The notes below the pieces were generated by a model. The model did not search any database. It was not told the DNA's origin and was given only the letters and a program-made list of their open reading frames with translations. This document shows positions 1 to 6,139 of a stretch of 6,288 nt of DNA, one piece after another. Each line of letters starts with the position of its first letter. The first letter of the stretch is position 1. The position numbers were made by a program, and so were the translations under genes. Origin of the DNA: an uncultured Chloroflexota bacterium (GTDB lineage Bacteria; Chloroflexota; Limnocylindria; Limnocylindrales; CSP1-4); the NCBI GenBank assembly GCA_903924005.1, contig CAIXZV010000180.1, positions 1 through 6,288 on the forward strand, written 5' to 3'.

Positions 1-637
1 CCACCAGCCCCTGCTCGTCGCCCAGCCGCGAGGTGACGGCCGCCGCCACCAGGAACAGGACAAGGCCGATATGGGTGAGCAGCGTGGCCATCTTGGTCCA
101 GCGGTTTCGGTCGCCGTAGATGAAGGCGACGCCGCTCACCATCTCCTGGCGAACGCTGAACCGGTGGCGCCGGAGCGTCTTCGCAACCGTGGCCGCGTCC
201 ACCCCGGCCATGAGCGCGCGATCGGGCAACCGAGGGTCGAAGTAGGCCTCCGGCTGGACCACGCGGATGTCGGCGCCGGCCCGCCAGAGCCGCGGCAGCC
301 GGTCGATGGTGCAGGCGGTGATCGAGAGGATCAGCACCACCAGCGCCACGCTGAACCAGACCGAGCTGAAGATGTGGAACAACTGGAGCCGGTCGAGGGT
401 GTCCACCACGCCGACACCCAGCGTGGGGTCGTAGGTCTGGTGGAGCTTGTCCAGCTCGTTGGCGTAGTCCGTGGCCGAGCGGAAGGCGAAGCTGGGGAGC
501 TGGCGCAGGACGATGCCCACCACCGCCATCAGGACGATGACGATGATCTGCAGCACCGCGAAGTCAACCGAGGTCAGCAGACCCCAGACGGCATCGGCGA
601 GACGCGAAGGCAGGCTGCGGGCGGGGAGACTCCGCAT
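1..637 (-). CDS. resB: ResB-like cytochrome c biogenesis protein, N-terminal part (C-terminus beyond window)
   Basis: Reading leftward from an ATG at 637, 212 residues are visible before the frame runs off the window edge, so the C-terminal part is missing. ResB is known as the membrane partner of ResC/CcsA in System II cytochrome c maturation, which delivers and attaches heme to apocytochromes outside the membrane. The sequence shows three hydrophobic segments: about residues 27-44 (ending in the typical LRQLP), 93-111 (followed by the family's RLPRLWR, 113-119) and 186-203. The third contains the THIGL histidine (H189) at the place of the conserved HxGL histidine of ResB. The soluble stretch in between (LRRHRFSV, then FIYGDRNRW) also fits the family. 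A TAG in the same frame at 661-659 blocks any longer start; GTG at 643 is the only alternative. No clear Shine-Dalgarno is seen, and the gene starts about 31 bp after the Lrp/AsnC stop, so co-transcription or translational coupling is likely. A resC/ccsA partner would be expected further left. Confidence 0.88.
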   Translation of the reverse strand, partial: MRSLPARSLPSRLADAVWGLLTSVDFAVLQIIVIVLMAVVGIVLRQLPSFAFRSATDYANELDKLHQTYDPTLGVGVVDTLDRLQLFHIFSSVWFSVALVVLILSITACTIDRLPRLWRAGADIRVVQPEAYFDPRLPDRALMAGVDAATVAKTLRRHRFSVRQEMVSGVAFIYGDRNRWTKMATLLTHIGLVLFLVAAAVTSRLGDEQGLV

Positions 638-674
638 GCGCACGGCGTGGCGGTGGCGCTAGGCGATGACGCCC

Positions 675-1163
675 TTAGCGCGTGCCCCACTGGTAGGACT
701 GCTTCATCAGCCGCAGATACACAAACGTCTCCGTCTCGCGGACGCCGGGGATCTTCCGGAGCCTGCCCGACAGGAACTGCAGCAGCGCCTCGTTGTCTTC
801 GGCGACGCACTCCACAAGGATGTCGTACGTGCCGGCGGTGACCACCACGTAGTCCGTCTCCGGGAACTCCGCGATCTGCTCGGCCACCTCGATCAGACGG
901 GCCGCCTCCACCTTGACGCCAATCATGGCCCACTGCTGGAACCCAAGCTTGAGCGGGTCCGTGACGCCGACGATCTGGAGGATCCCCTTGTCGATCATCC
1001 GGTTTGTCCGGGCGCGGACAGCCGCCTCAGACACGCCAAGATCAGCAGCGATCTGGGTGAACGGCCGACGCCCGTCTTCCTGCAGCTGCTCGATGATCCG
1101 CTTGTCCAGCTCCGACACGTCGAAGCCTTTCCCGGTGCGCGTGCGGCCCTCGCCGGTGGTCAT
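675..1163 (-). CDS. Lrp/AsnC family transcriptional regulator
   Basis: This 162-residue protein has the usual length and layout of the Lrp/AsnC (feast/famine) family. After a charged 14-residue N-terminal extension, residues 15-62 form the winged helix-turn-helix: FDVSELDKRIIEQLQEDGR, then PFTQIAADLGVSEAAVRAR and the NRMIDKGILQ wing. A hinge (VGVTDPLKLGF, 65-75) leads to a RAM/AsnC ligand-binding domain at about 78-155, with the family signature VTAGTYDILVE (108-118) and a closing IPGVRETETFVYL. Proteins of this family oligomerise, bind DNA around promoters and often sense amino acids or other small metabolites; the ligand here cannot be read from sequence. The ATG is supported by a GAGGG Shine-Dalgarno 8 bases upstream. 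ResB follows 31 bp downstream on the same strand, and the LLM oxidoreductase lies 129 bp upstream. Autoregulation is common in the family, and an inverted repeat lies in the upstream gap. Family assignment is secure; regulon and ligand are unknown. Confidence 0.95.
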   Translation of the reverse strand: MTTGEGRTRTGKGFDVSELDKRIIEQLQEDGRRPFTQIAADLGVSEAAVRARTNRMIDKGILQIVGVTDPLKLGFQQWAMIGVKVEAARLIEVAEQIAEFPETDYVVVTAGTYDILVECVAEDNEALLQFLSGRLRKIPGVRETETFVYLRLMKQSYQWGTR

Positions 1164-1171
1164 CCGTGGAA

Positions 1172-1176
1172 CCCTC
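1172..1176 (-). promoter_or_regulatory. Shine-Dalgarno GAGGG of the Lrp/AsnC gene
   Basis: On the minus strand GAGGG lies 8 bases before the ATG at 1163. It supports this start over downstream alternatives and is the clearest ribosome binding site on the minus strand of the window. Confidence 0.65.
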
Positions 1177-1242
1177 GGGTGTGGTGTGCTGCCGGGACCA
1201 GGGCAACCAGGGCATGGTCACCACAAGCAGCGTCGGGCGCGG

Positions 1243-1267
1243 ATGCTAACACCTTGCGCCCAAGGTG
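1243..1267 (-). promoter_or_regulatory. Inverted repeat and possible promoter upstream of the Lrp/AsnC gene
   Basis: The 129-bp gap between the oxidoreductase stop and the regulator start has no gene. It contains a perfect 6-bp inverted repeat, CACCTT-GCGCCC-AAGGTG (1250-1267). On the minus strand this is followed one base later by TAGCAT (1248-1243), a TANNNT-type -10 candidate. A weak -35 candidate (GCGGCA) lies 17 bp further upstream, so the dyad would fill the spacer between the two boxes. This could be an operator, possibly for autoregulation by the Lrp/AsnC protein, or a small hairpin at the end of the oxidoreductase transcript. There is no T-run, so a canonical intrinsic terminator is not supported. 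The dyad is visible in the sequence; the promoter reading is a weak inference. Confidence 0.25.
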
Positions 1268-1292
1268 CCGCAGCGTCCCGGCGGACGGTCCG

Positions 1293-2228
1293 TCAGCCGC
1301 GATCGAGCAACTCAAGGACCGGCACAAGCGCGGCCACGGACGCCTCGGTGATGGGGTCCACCACAAGCTGCACGTGCCCGATACCGGCGGCGGCATAGGC
1401 GCGCAGTTCCTCGGCCATCTCCTCGGCGGTACCGGTCAGCGGCGGCACGTCCATCCGCTCACTTGTGTCGCCCATGATGCGGCCGGCGCCACCGGGCACC
1501 TGCACCTGCACGGCAACGGTCCGCTCAATCGCGGCAGGGTTGCGCCCGGCACCGGCCGCCGCCGCGTCCACGATGGCCCGGAGCCGCGCCACGCCCGCTG
1601 GCGAGTTGCCCGTGTCTGCGTACCACGCGTTCCACGCGTCCACGTACGGGATGGTTGCCGCAAGCATCCGGGTGCCCGATGACCCAATCAGCAGCGGCGG
1701 TCCGCCCGGCCGTGTCGGCCGCGGCAGCAGTTCGGCGTCGCGCGCCTCATAGAACTCGCCCGTGAAGTCAATCGACCCGTGCGCCAGCAGCGTCCGCACA
1801 ATCGTGAACGCCTCTTCAAACCGGGCGATCCGCTTGTCAAACGGCTGGCCCAGCGCGGCGAACTCCGTGGCGTTCCAGCCCGCGCCAAGCCCAAGCACCA
1901 GGCGACCGCCAGAGATCTCATCCACGGTGGCGGCCTGCTTGGCAAGCATGAACGGGCTGTGGAAGGCGGTTGCGGCGACGAGCGGCCCAAGCGTGACGCG
2001 GCTGGTTGCCTCGGCCAGCCCGGCCAAGGTGGTCCACGCCTCCCACGGGCCTCGCGTCTCGCCGGATGCAAACCGGTAGAGAAGGTGGTCGCCAAACCAG
2101 ATGGAGTCGAACCCGGCCTCCTCGGCCAGACGGGCGATGGCGCGCAGTTCCGGCCAGCGGACCTCGCGCTCCACTTCGGGAAGCTGGATACCGACGCCGA
2201 TGGGGCGTCCAGGCTTTCGGGGGATCAT
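1293..2228 (-). CDS. LLM-class (luciferase-like) F420/flavin-dependent oxidoreductase
   Basis: The 311-residue length is normal for single-domain members of the bacterial luciferase-like superfamily, which use F420 or FMN in a TIM-barrel fold. The N-terminal strand is IGVGIQLPEVE (10-20). It is followed by IARLAEEAGFDSIWFGDHLL (31-50), the classic helix-strand with the DH pair, and by SRVTLGPLVAATAFHSPFML (76-95). Next come KQAATVDEISGGRLVLGLGAGW (97-118), the most diagnostic block of the superfamily, an FTGEFYEARD stretch (155-164) and PPLLIGSSGTRML (177-189). The C-terminus has the usual GTAEEMAEELRAYAAAGIGHVQL pattern. Substrate and cofactor cannot be decided from sequence; F420 is favoured by similarity of these blocks to F420-dependent groups, but FMN is possible. 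The ATG at 2228 is the first usable start, because a more upstream in-frame ATG (2246) is followed at once by TAG. No Shine-Dalgarno is present; a leaderless promoter is possible. It is divergent from the histidine kinase. Confidence 0.92.
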   Translation of the reverse strand: MIPRKPGRPIGVGIQLPEVEREVRWPELRAIARLAEEAGFDSIWFGDHLLYRFASGETRGPWEAWTTLAGLAEATSRVTLGPLVAATAFHSPFMLAKQAATVDEISGGRLVLGLGAGWNATEFAALGQPFDKRIARFEEAFTIVRTLLAHGSIDFTGEFYEARDAELLPRPTRPGGPPLLIGSSGTRMLAATIPYVDAWNAWYADTGNSPAGVARLRAIVDAAAAGAGRNPAAIERTVAVQVQVPGGAGRIMGDTSERMDVPPLTGTAEEMAEELRAYAAAGIGHVQLVVDPITEASVAALVPVLELLDRG

Positions 2229-2234
2229 GCAGGG

Positions 2235-2240
2235 ACGCTA
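2235..2240 (-). promoter_or_regulatory. Candidate -10 box (TANNNT) for leaderless transcription of the LLM oxidoreductase
   Basis: On the minus strand TAGCGT ends 6 bases before the ATG at 2228, which puts its last T at -7 if transcription starts on the A of the ATG. That is the spacing known for leaderless genes in several high-GC bacteria, and the gene has no Shine-Dalgarno. A partial -35 match (TAGGCA) lies 18 bp further upstream. The motif is short and could be chance. Confidence 0.3.
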
Positions 2241-2297
2241 CCGCATACGTGGCGGACATGCCTATCTCGTGGGGGGTCATGCGGCCCCTCATCTGGC

Positions 2298-2332
2298 CCG
2301 GTCAGGGAATAGACCGGCGCCCTTGGAGGCGC
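2298..2332 (+). other. Two tandem hairpins in the presumed 5' leader of the histidine kinase operon
   Basis: The first stem is CCGGTC (2298-2303) pairing with GACCGG (2312-2317) across an 8-base loop. The second is GCGCC (2317-2321) pairing with GGCGC (2328-2332) across a 6-base loop. They share base 2317, so they abut and could stack or compete. They lie 27 bases before the Shine-Dalgarno of the kinase gene. They could be a leader RNA structure or two operators. The pairing is exact but short, and in DNA of this GC content such stems arise by chance fairly often. Confidence 0.3.
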
Positions 2333-2358
2333 AGATACTCACGGTTCACGGACCACGC

Positions 2359-2364
2359 AGGTGG
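2359..2364 (+). promoter_or_regulatory. Shine-Dalgarno AGGTGG of the histidine kinase
   Basis: AGGTGG matches AGGAGG at five of six positions and lies 7 bases before the ATG at 2372, which decides this start. A second, shorter site GGAG (2374-2377) lies 6 bases before an in-frame ATG at 2384, so a start 4 codons later is also possible. Confidence 0.5.
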
Positions 2365-2371
2365 CCCGGTG

Positions 2372-3850
2372 ATGGAGAACCGCATGCGCGTCAACGCCTG
2401 GCAGGAGCGGCGCGGTGTGGCCAGCGTCATGACGGGCGCCATGGCCATCCCGTTGTGGCTGACCGTTGCAGCCCCAACACGCGCTGCGGCAGACGGCGCC
2501 GCACTGGTGAGCGGGATCGAGCTCTGGCAAATCGTCATCGGCGTCGTGGCAGGGCTCGCCTTGGTCTTGGCGATCACGGCCATCGTCCGCGGGACGCCAG
2601 CCGCGCGGATCAGCCGGCTGCTCTCGCGCAGCGAGCACGAGCGCCAGGCGATGCGCAGCCGGTATGCGCAGCTTGTGGAGCAGGCGCTGGACATCTTCCT
2701 GCTGGTGGGTCCCGATGGCCGCATCCGCGACGCAAACACGGCGGCGCTGGCCGCATACGGGTACGAACGCCACGAGTTTCTCGCGATGCAGGCACGCGAT
2801 CTGCGGGCGCCGGGCCACATGGGCGACTTCGAGGCACGCTGGGCCGAAGCCGCAGCGCCCCGGGGTGCCCGCTACGAGACCGTCCACCGGCGGCGGGACG
2901 GCTCCACGTTCCCGGTGGAGATCAGCGCCACGGTGTTTGGCGACGTGGGCGAGGAGCATCGGCAGTTGTTTATCCGCGACATCTCCGCCCGCAAGGCCGC
3001 CGAGGCCGAGGTGAGCCGACTCAATGCGGATCTTGAGCGGCGCGTCGAGGACCGCACCGCGCAGTTGGCCACCGCCAATGCCGAACTTGAGACCTTCTCC
3101 TACTCCGTCTCCCACGACCTGCGGGCGCCGCTGCGCAGCGTGGTGCGGTTTGCAGAGTTGCTGGACAACCGCTACGGCGACACGATGGATGAGACGGCCG
3201 GGCACTACGTGGACAACATCCTGACCGCAAGCCACCAGATGGGCGACCTCATCGGCGACCTGCTGGAGTACTCGCGTCTGGGCCGAAGCCGTGTGGACGT
3301 GGGTCCGGTGCCGATGGCGCCGCTGTGCAGCGAGCTGGCGGCGATGTTTGCCGAACGCGTTGCCGAAGCCGGCGCCGTGTTCACGCTGCCCGCGCATCCG
3401 CCCACACCCGACGCGGACCAGACGCTCCTGCGCCAAGTGCTGGTGAACCTCGTGGACAACGCAATCCTGTATCGACGTCGAGACAGCACGCCGGAGGTGG
3501 CGGTGACCGCCGTCCAGGTCGGGCAGGCGGTGGTAATTGCCGTGACCGACAACGGCATCGGCATCGCGTCCGACGCGCAGGAGCGCATCTTCGAGGTCTT
3601 CGCGAGGCTCCACACCGAAGCCGAGTATCCGGGAACGGGTGTCGGGCTCGCGTCAGTGCGCAAGGCGGCTCGGCGGATGGGCAGCGATGTGACGGTGACC
3701 TCCACGCCCGGCGCGGGGGCACGGTTTGAGCTGCGGCTGCCGCTTGCCGCTGTCCAGCCCAGCGCACCGCCGGAGCAGACGGAGCCGCCGGAGCCGCCAG
3801 ACGCACCGCCTGAGCGGTATGTCGCCATTGCCGTCGGTGCGGGCCTGTGA
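2372..3850 (+). CDS. Membrane-anchored PAS-domain sensor histidine kinase (bacteriophytochrome-like HisKA type)
   Basis: The 492-residue protein should sense a signal through PAS, autophosphorylate on histidine and pass phosphate to a receiver. The N-terminus has two hydrophobic segments, about 16-34 (with APTRAAAD, a possible signal cleavage region) and 49-72, so it is membrane-anchored with almost no external domain. A PAS/PAC domain spans about 100-208 (FLLVGPDGRIRDAN, then RRRDGSTFPVEISA and IRDISARK). It is followed by a coiled-coil linker (about 208-240). HisKA carries the H-box SHDLRAPLR with H248. The ATPase domain has an N-box with N359 and N363, DNGIGI (393-398), IFEVFARLH and PGTGVGLA (420-427). 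H-box and F-box wording match the phytochrome-like kinase group. One oddity is NAILY where NAIKY/NAIKF is usual. The last 30 residues are a Pro/Glu-rich tail (462-482) beyond the kinase fold. There is no receiver domain, and the stop overlaps the start of the REC protein (GTGA), its likely target. Longer upstream reading would run through the divergent gene and is rejected. Confidence 0.93.
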   Translation: MENRMRVNAWQERRGVASVMTGAMAIPLWLTVAAPTRAAADGAALVSGIELWQIVIGVVAGLALVLAITAIVRGTPAARISRLLSRSEHERQAMRSRYAQLVEQALDIFLLVGPDGRIRDANTAALAAYGYERHEFLAMQARDLRAPGHMGDFEARWAEAAAPRGARYETVHRRRDGSTFPVEISATVFGDVGEEHRQLFIRDISARKAAEAEVSRLNADLERRVEDRTAQLATANAELETFSYSVSHDLRAPLRSVVRFAELLDNRYGDTMDETAGHYVDNILTASHQMGDLIGDLLEYSRLGRSRVDVGPVPMAPLCSELAAMFAERVAEAGAVFTLPAHPPTPDADQTLLRQVLVNLVDNAILYRRRDSTPEVAVTAVQVGQAVVIAVTDNGIGIASDAQERIFEVFARLHTEAEYPGTGVGLASVRKAARRMGSDVTVTSTPGAGARFELRLPLAAVQPSAPPEQTEPPEPPDAPPERYVAIAVGAGL

Positions 3851-5934
3851 TCGGTGACGTGCCCCTCAGGGTCTTGCTGGTTGAGGACAACCCGCTTGAC
3901 GCCGAGCTTGTGTCGATTGGCCTTGCCGACGAGGGCTTCAACTTCACGATGACCCGCGTCGAGACCGAGGCCGAGTACCGTGCCGAGCTGGCCCGCCGTC
4001 CGGACATCGTGCTCTCGGACTGGCGGCTGCCCCGGTTTGGCGGCCTCGAAGCGCTCAATATCCTGCGCGAGACCGGGCTCGGCCTGCCGTTCGTCATCGT
4101 GTCGGGCAGCATCGGTGAGGAGATGGCGGTGGACGCCCTCCATGCCGGTGCCGATGACTACGTGCTCAAAGACAGTCTCGCACGTCTTGGCGCGGCAGTG
4201 CGCCGGGCGCTCGCAGACCCTCGCCAGCGAGCGGAACGCGAACGTGCAGACGCAGAGCTGCGGCTGGCCGCCACGGTCTTTGAGAGCATCGGCGAAGGCC
4301 TGATGGTCACCGATCCTTCGGGGACCATCCTCGCGGTCAACCGGGCCTTCGAGGAGATCACGGGCTACTCGGAGGCAGAGGCCATCGGCGGCAACCCGCG
4401 GATGCTCAGGTCCGGGCGCCACGATGCCGCGTTTTACCGCGCCATGTGGTCATCCATCAACGCCGCAGGCCGCTGGCGCGGGGAACTGTGGAACCGGCGC
4501 AAGAACGGCGGCGTGTACCCAGAGTGGCTCACGATCAACGTGGTCAAGGGGGCCGACGACCAAGTGCTCCACTACGTCGCCGTGTTCCGCGACGTGGGCG
4601 AGGTGAAGCAGGCACAGGCGCAGATTGACTACCTCGCCCACCACGATGCCCTCACAGGGCTGCCAAACCGGATCCTGCTCCATGACCGGATTGACCAGGC
4701 GCTCCGGCGTGCACGCGCCGAGGCCACCCCGGTGGCGGTGCTGATCCTTGACCTTGACAGCTTTGGCGCCGTGAACGACGCGCTTGGCCCGGCGCTGGGC
4801 GACGAGATGCTCTGGGAGGTGGGCCGGCGGATCGGCGAGGAGTTGGGCAGCCGCGACAGCGTGGCGCGTCTTGGCAGCGACGAGTTTGCCGTGGTGCTGG
4901 ACGATCCGGCGCAGGTGGTCTCGGTGGCGCGCAGCCTGCAGGAGCGGGTGGCGGCGCCCGTGGAACTGGACGAGCGGCAGGTGGTGGTCACCGGATCCAT
5001 CGGGATCAGCCTCTTCCCGGACGATGCCAGCGATGCGGGCCAGCTGATCTCCCACGCGGAGACCGCGCTGCGCCAGGCCAAGGCGCAAGGTCGCGAGTCC
5101 ATCGGGTTCTTTGAGGCGGGTCTCGCGCGCGAGTTTGAAGAGCGCCTGGCCCTCGAGAGCCTGCTGCGCGGCGCCGCCGGCCGAGGCGAGCTCATCGTCC
5201 AGTACCAGCCGCAGATCTCGTTTGCCGACGGTTCGCTGATGGGCGCGGAGGCGCTTGTCCGTTGGCGTCATCCCGAACTGGGCGTGGTGCCCCCAGCGGT
5301 CTTCGTGCCGCTGGCCGAGGAGATTGGCGTGATTGGCGATATCGGCGCCTGGGTCATGCGTGCCGCCTGCCGTCAGGTGGCCGCTTGGGACGCGGCAGGG
5401 TTCCACCTGCCGCACGTCGCTGTCAACCTGTCCGCCCAGCAGCTGGACCAGCCGGATCTGGCCGAGAGCGTGCGCAGGATCCTCGGGGAAGCGGCCCTGG
5501 CGCCTGAACGTCTTGAGTTGGAGCTGACCGAGACGGTGGCGATGCGAGGCACCGCGGAGGCCACCGCCACGCTTGCCGCCCTCCGCGAGATCGGCGTGGG
5601 TCTGGCGATGGACGATTTCGGCACCGGCAAGTCCTGGTGGGACCAACTGCGCCGGATCCCGCTTGACTGCGTGAAGATCGATATCTCGTTTGTGGCCGCC
5701 ATCGGGCTGGACAAGGCAAGCGAAGAGGCCATCAGGGCAATGGTTGTGTTTGCGCGCAACCTTGGCTTGCAGACCGTCGCGGAGGGCGTCGAGCAGGCGC
5801 CGCAGGCCGCGTTCCTTCGTGAGGCCGGGTGCGACGTTGGGCAGGGGTACCTGTTTGACCGGCCGCTGTCAGCAGAGGACATGGTCCTCGGGTACGCCCA
5901 GGGGGCGCCGGGGAGGGGCGGCGGGGCGCGCTAG
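3847..5934 (+). CDS. REC-PAS-GGDEF-EAL response regulator, predicted c-di-GMP phosphodiesterase
   Basis: This 695-residue cytoplasmic protein has four domains. REC (7-122) has the acidic pair E13/D14, phospho-acceptor D58 (VLSDWRLP), S86 and K108, so it looks phosphorylatable. PAS/PAC (138-255) runs from VFESIGEGLMVTD to HYVAVFRDV. GGDEF (256-424) begins DYLAHHDALTGLPNR; its signature is GSDEF (343-347). The I-site arginine is missing (G334-x-x-D337), and FKxIND is FGAVND (306-311). EAL (about 430-685) keeps E468 (EAL), N527 (NLS), E562 (LTE), D589/D590 (DDFGTG), K610 (KID), E646 and E649 (AEGVE) and Q666 (QGY), the residues known to bind Mg2+ and c-di-GMP. The expected activity is therefore hydrolysis of c-di-GMP to pGpG, with GGDEF as a possible GTP-binding regulator. 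The GTG start overlaps the kinase stop by 4 bp with no strong Shine-Dalgarno, implying translational coupling; GTG at 3859 (just before PLRVLLVEDN) is an alternative. The Gly/Arg-rich C-terminal end is poorly conserved-looking. Confidence 0.95.
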   Translation: MIGDVPLRVLLVEDNPLDAELVSIGLADEGFNFTMTRVETEAEYRAELARRPDIVLSDWRLPRFGGLEALNILRETGLGLPFVIVSGSIGEEMAVDALHAGADDYVLKDSLARLGAAVRRALADPRQRAERERADAELRLAATVFESIGEGLMVTDPSGTILAVNRAFEEITGYSEAEAIGGNPRMLRSGRHDAAFYRAMWSSINAAGRWRGELWNRRKNGGVYPEWLTINVVKGADDQVLHYVAVFRDVGEVKQAQAQIDYLAHHDALTGLPNRILLHDRIDQALRRARAEATPVAVLILDLDSFGAVNDALGPALGDEMLWEVGRRIGEELGSRDSVARLGSDEFAVVLDDPAQVVSVARSLQERVAAPVELDERQVVVTGSIGISLFPDDASDAGQLISHAETALRQAKAQGRESIGFFEAGLAREFEERLALESLLRGAAGRGELIVQYQPQISFADGSLMGAEALVRWRHPELGVVPPAVFVPLAEEIGVIGDIGAWVMRAACRQVAAWDAAGFHLPHVAVNLSAQQLDQPDLAESVRRILGEAALAPERLELELTETVAMRGTAEATATLAALREIGVGLAMDDFGTGKSWWDQLRRIPLDCVKIDISFVAAIGLDKASEEAIRAMVVFARNLGLQTVAEGVEQAPQAAFLREAGCDVGQGYLFDRPLSAEDMVLGYAQGAPGRGGGAR

Positions 5935-5946
5935 GTTGGGCTGCGC

Positions 5947-6038
5947 CGGGGAGCTCCGCGCCACGCGGGCCGGGGAGCGGCCCAACTGCGCGGTGGGCGC
6001 GTTAGGTCGGCCCATCCTGAACCCATCTGCGCGCTGGC
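5947..6038 (+). repeat. 92-bp direct repeat, copy 1
   Basis: This segment is identical, base for base, to 6197-6288, at an offset of exactly 250 bp. It starts 13 bp after the stop of the EAL gene. Inside are the palindrome GGAGCTCC (5950-5957), a GGGCC/GGCCC inverted repeat, GGCCCAACTGCGC (5979-5991) and the related CCCATCTGCGC (6022-6032), 41 bp after the matching CCCAACTGCGC. Confidence 0.95.
5967..5983 (+). terminator. Possible hairpin terminator after the signalling operon
   Basis: GGGCC (5967-5971) pairs with GGCCC (5979-5983) over a 7-base loop, 33 bp after the EAL stop codon. There is no T-run, so this would be at best a tail-less terminator of the sort proposed in high-GC bacteria. 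Because it lies within the direct repeat, an identical copy exists at 6217-6233. Weakly supported. Confidence 0.2.
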
Positions 6039-6071
6039 AGGCCCCGGCACCGCGCACGTGGCAACGGAAAC

Positions 6072-6104
6072 GGCCCAAATGCTTCACCACTGCGCAGTTG
6101 GGCC
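6072..6104. repeat. Inverted repeat GGCCCAA/TTGGGCC containing a reversed copy of the repeat motif
   Basis: GGCCCAA (6072-6078) pairs with TTGGGCC (6098-6104) around a 19-base loop. The right arm is part of GCGCAGTTGGGCC (6092-6104), the exact reverse complement of GGCCCAACTGCGC found in both direct-repeat copies (5979-5991 and 6229-6241). Larger alternative foldings between the reversed copy and either forward copy, with 13-bp stems, are therefore possible. Confidence 0.6.
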
Positions 6105-6106
6105 AC

Positions 6107-6121
6107 CCAGCGGACCGCTGG
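6107..6121. repeat. 15-bp palindrome CCAGCGG-A-CCGCTGG
   Basis: Two perfect 7-bp arms flank a single A. A one-base loop is too short for a full RNA hairpin, so it could act as a dyad protein-binding site in DNA or as the closing part of a larger repeat structure. It is single-copy in the window. Confidence 0.5.
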
Positions 6122-6139
6122 CCTCGGAACGCAACGCGT

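Larger units (their letters stand above)
2229..2371. other. Divergent intergenic region between oxidoreductase and histidine kinase
   Basis: These 143 bp separate two divergent genes and must hold the control regions of both, at least for the signalling operon. The visible structure is a leaderless-type -10 box for the minus gene and two tandem hairpins toward the kinase side. I see no convincing sigma-70 promoter for the kinase operon; GATACT (2334-2339) resembles a -10 box but has no matching -35. No tRNA or known riboswitch core was recognised. Confidence 0.6.

Noticed and set aside
71..841. 256-codon plus-strand open frame
   Set aside because: It is antisense to the clear ResB and Lrp/AsnC genes, and its product is a low-complexity His/Asp/Arg-rich shadow typical of high-GC antisense frames.
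2006..2371. N-terminal extension of the histidine kinase frame by 122 codons
   Set aside because: It would overlap the divergent oxidoreductase and the intergenic control region. A good Shine-Dalgarno precedes the ATG at 2372, after which a normal membrane anchor begins.
2229..2371. A c-di-GMP (GEMM-type) riboswitch before the c-di-GMP operon
   Set aside because: I looked for the conserved GEMM core and tetraloop/receptor features and did not see them; the two hairpins are simple and abutting.
2339..3613. 424-codon minus-strand open frame opposite the histidine kinase
   Set aside because: It is the antisense image of a well-supported gene; its translation is rich in His, Arg and Val without any recognisable fold.
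3205..4422. 405-codon minus-strand open frame opposite the kinase/REC junction
   Set aside because: Antisense shadow spanning two genes with clear domain matches on the plus strand.
4450..5646. 398-codon minus-strand open frame opposite the GGDEF-EAL region
   Set aside because: Antisense shadow; all conserved motifs are on the plus strand.
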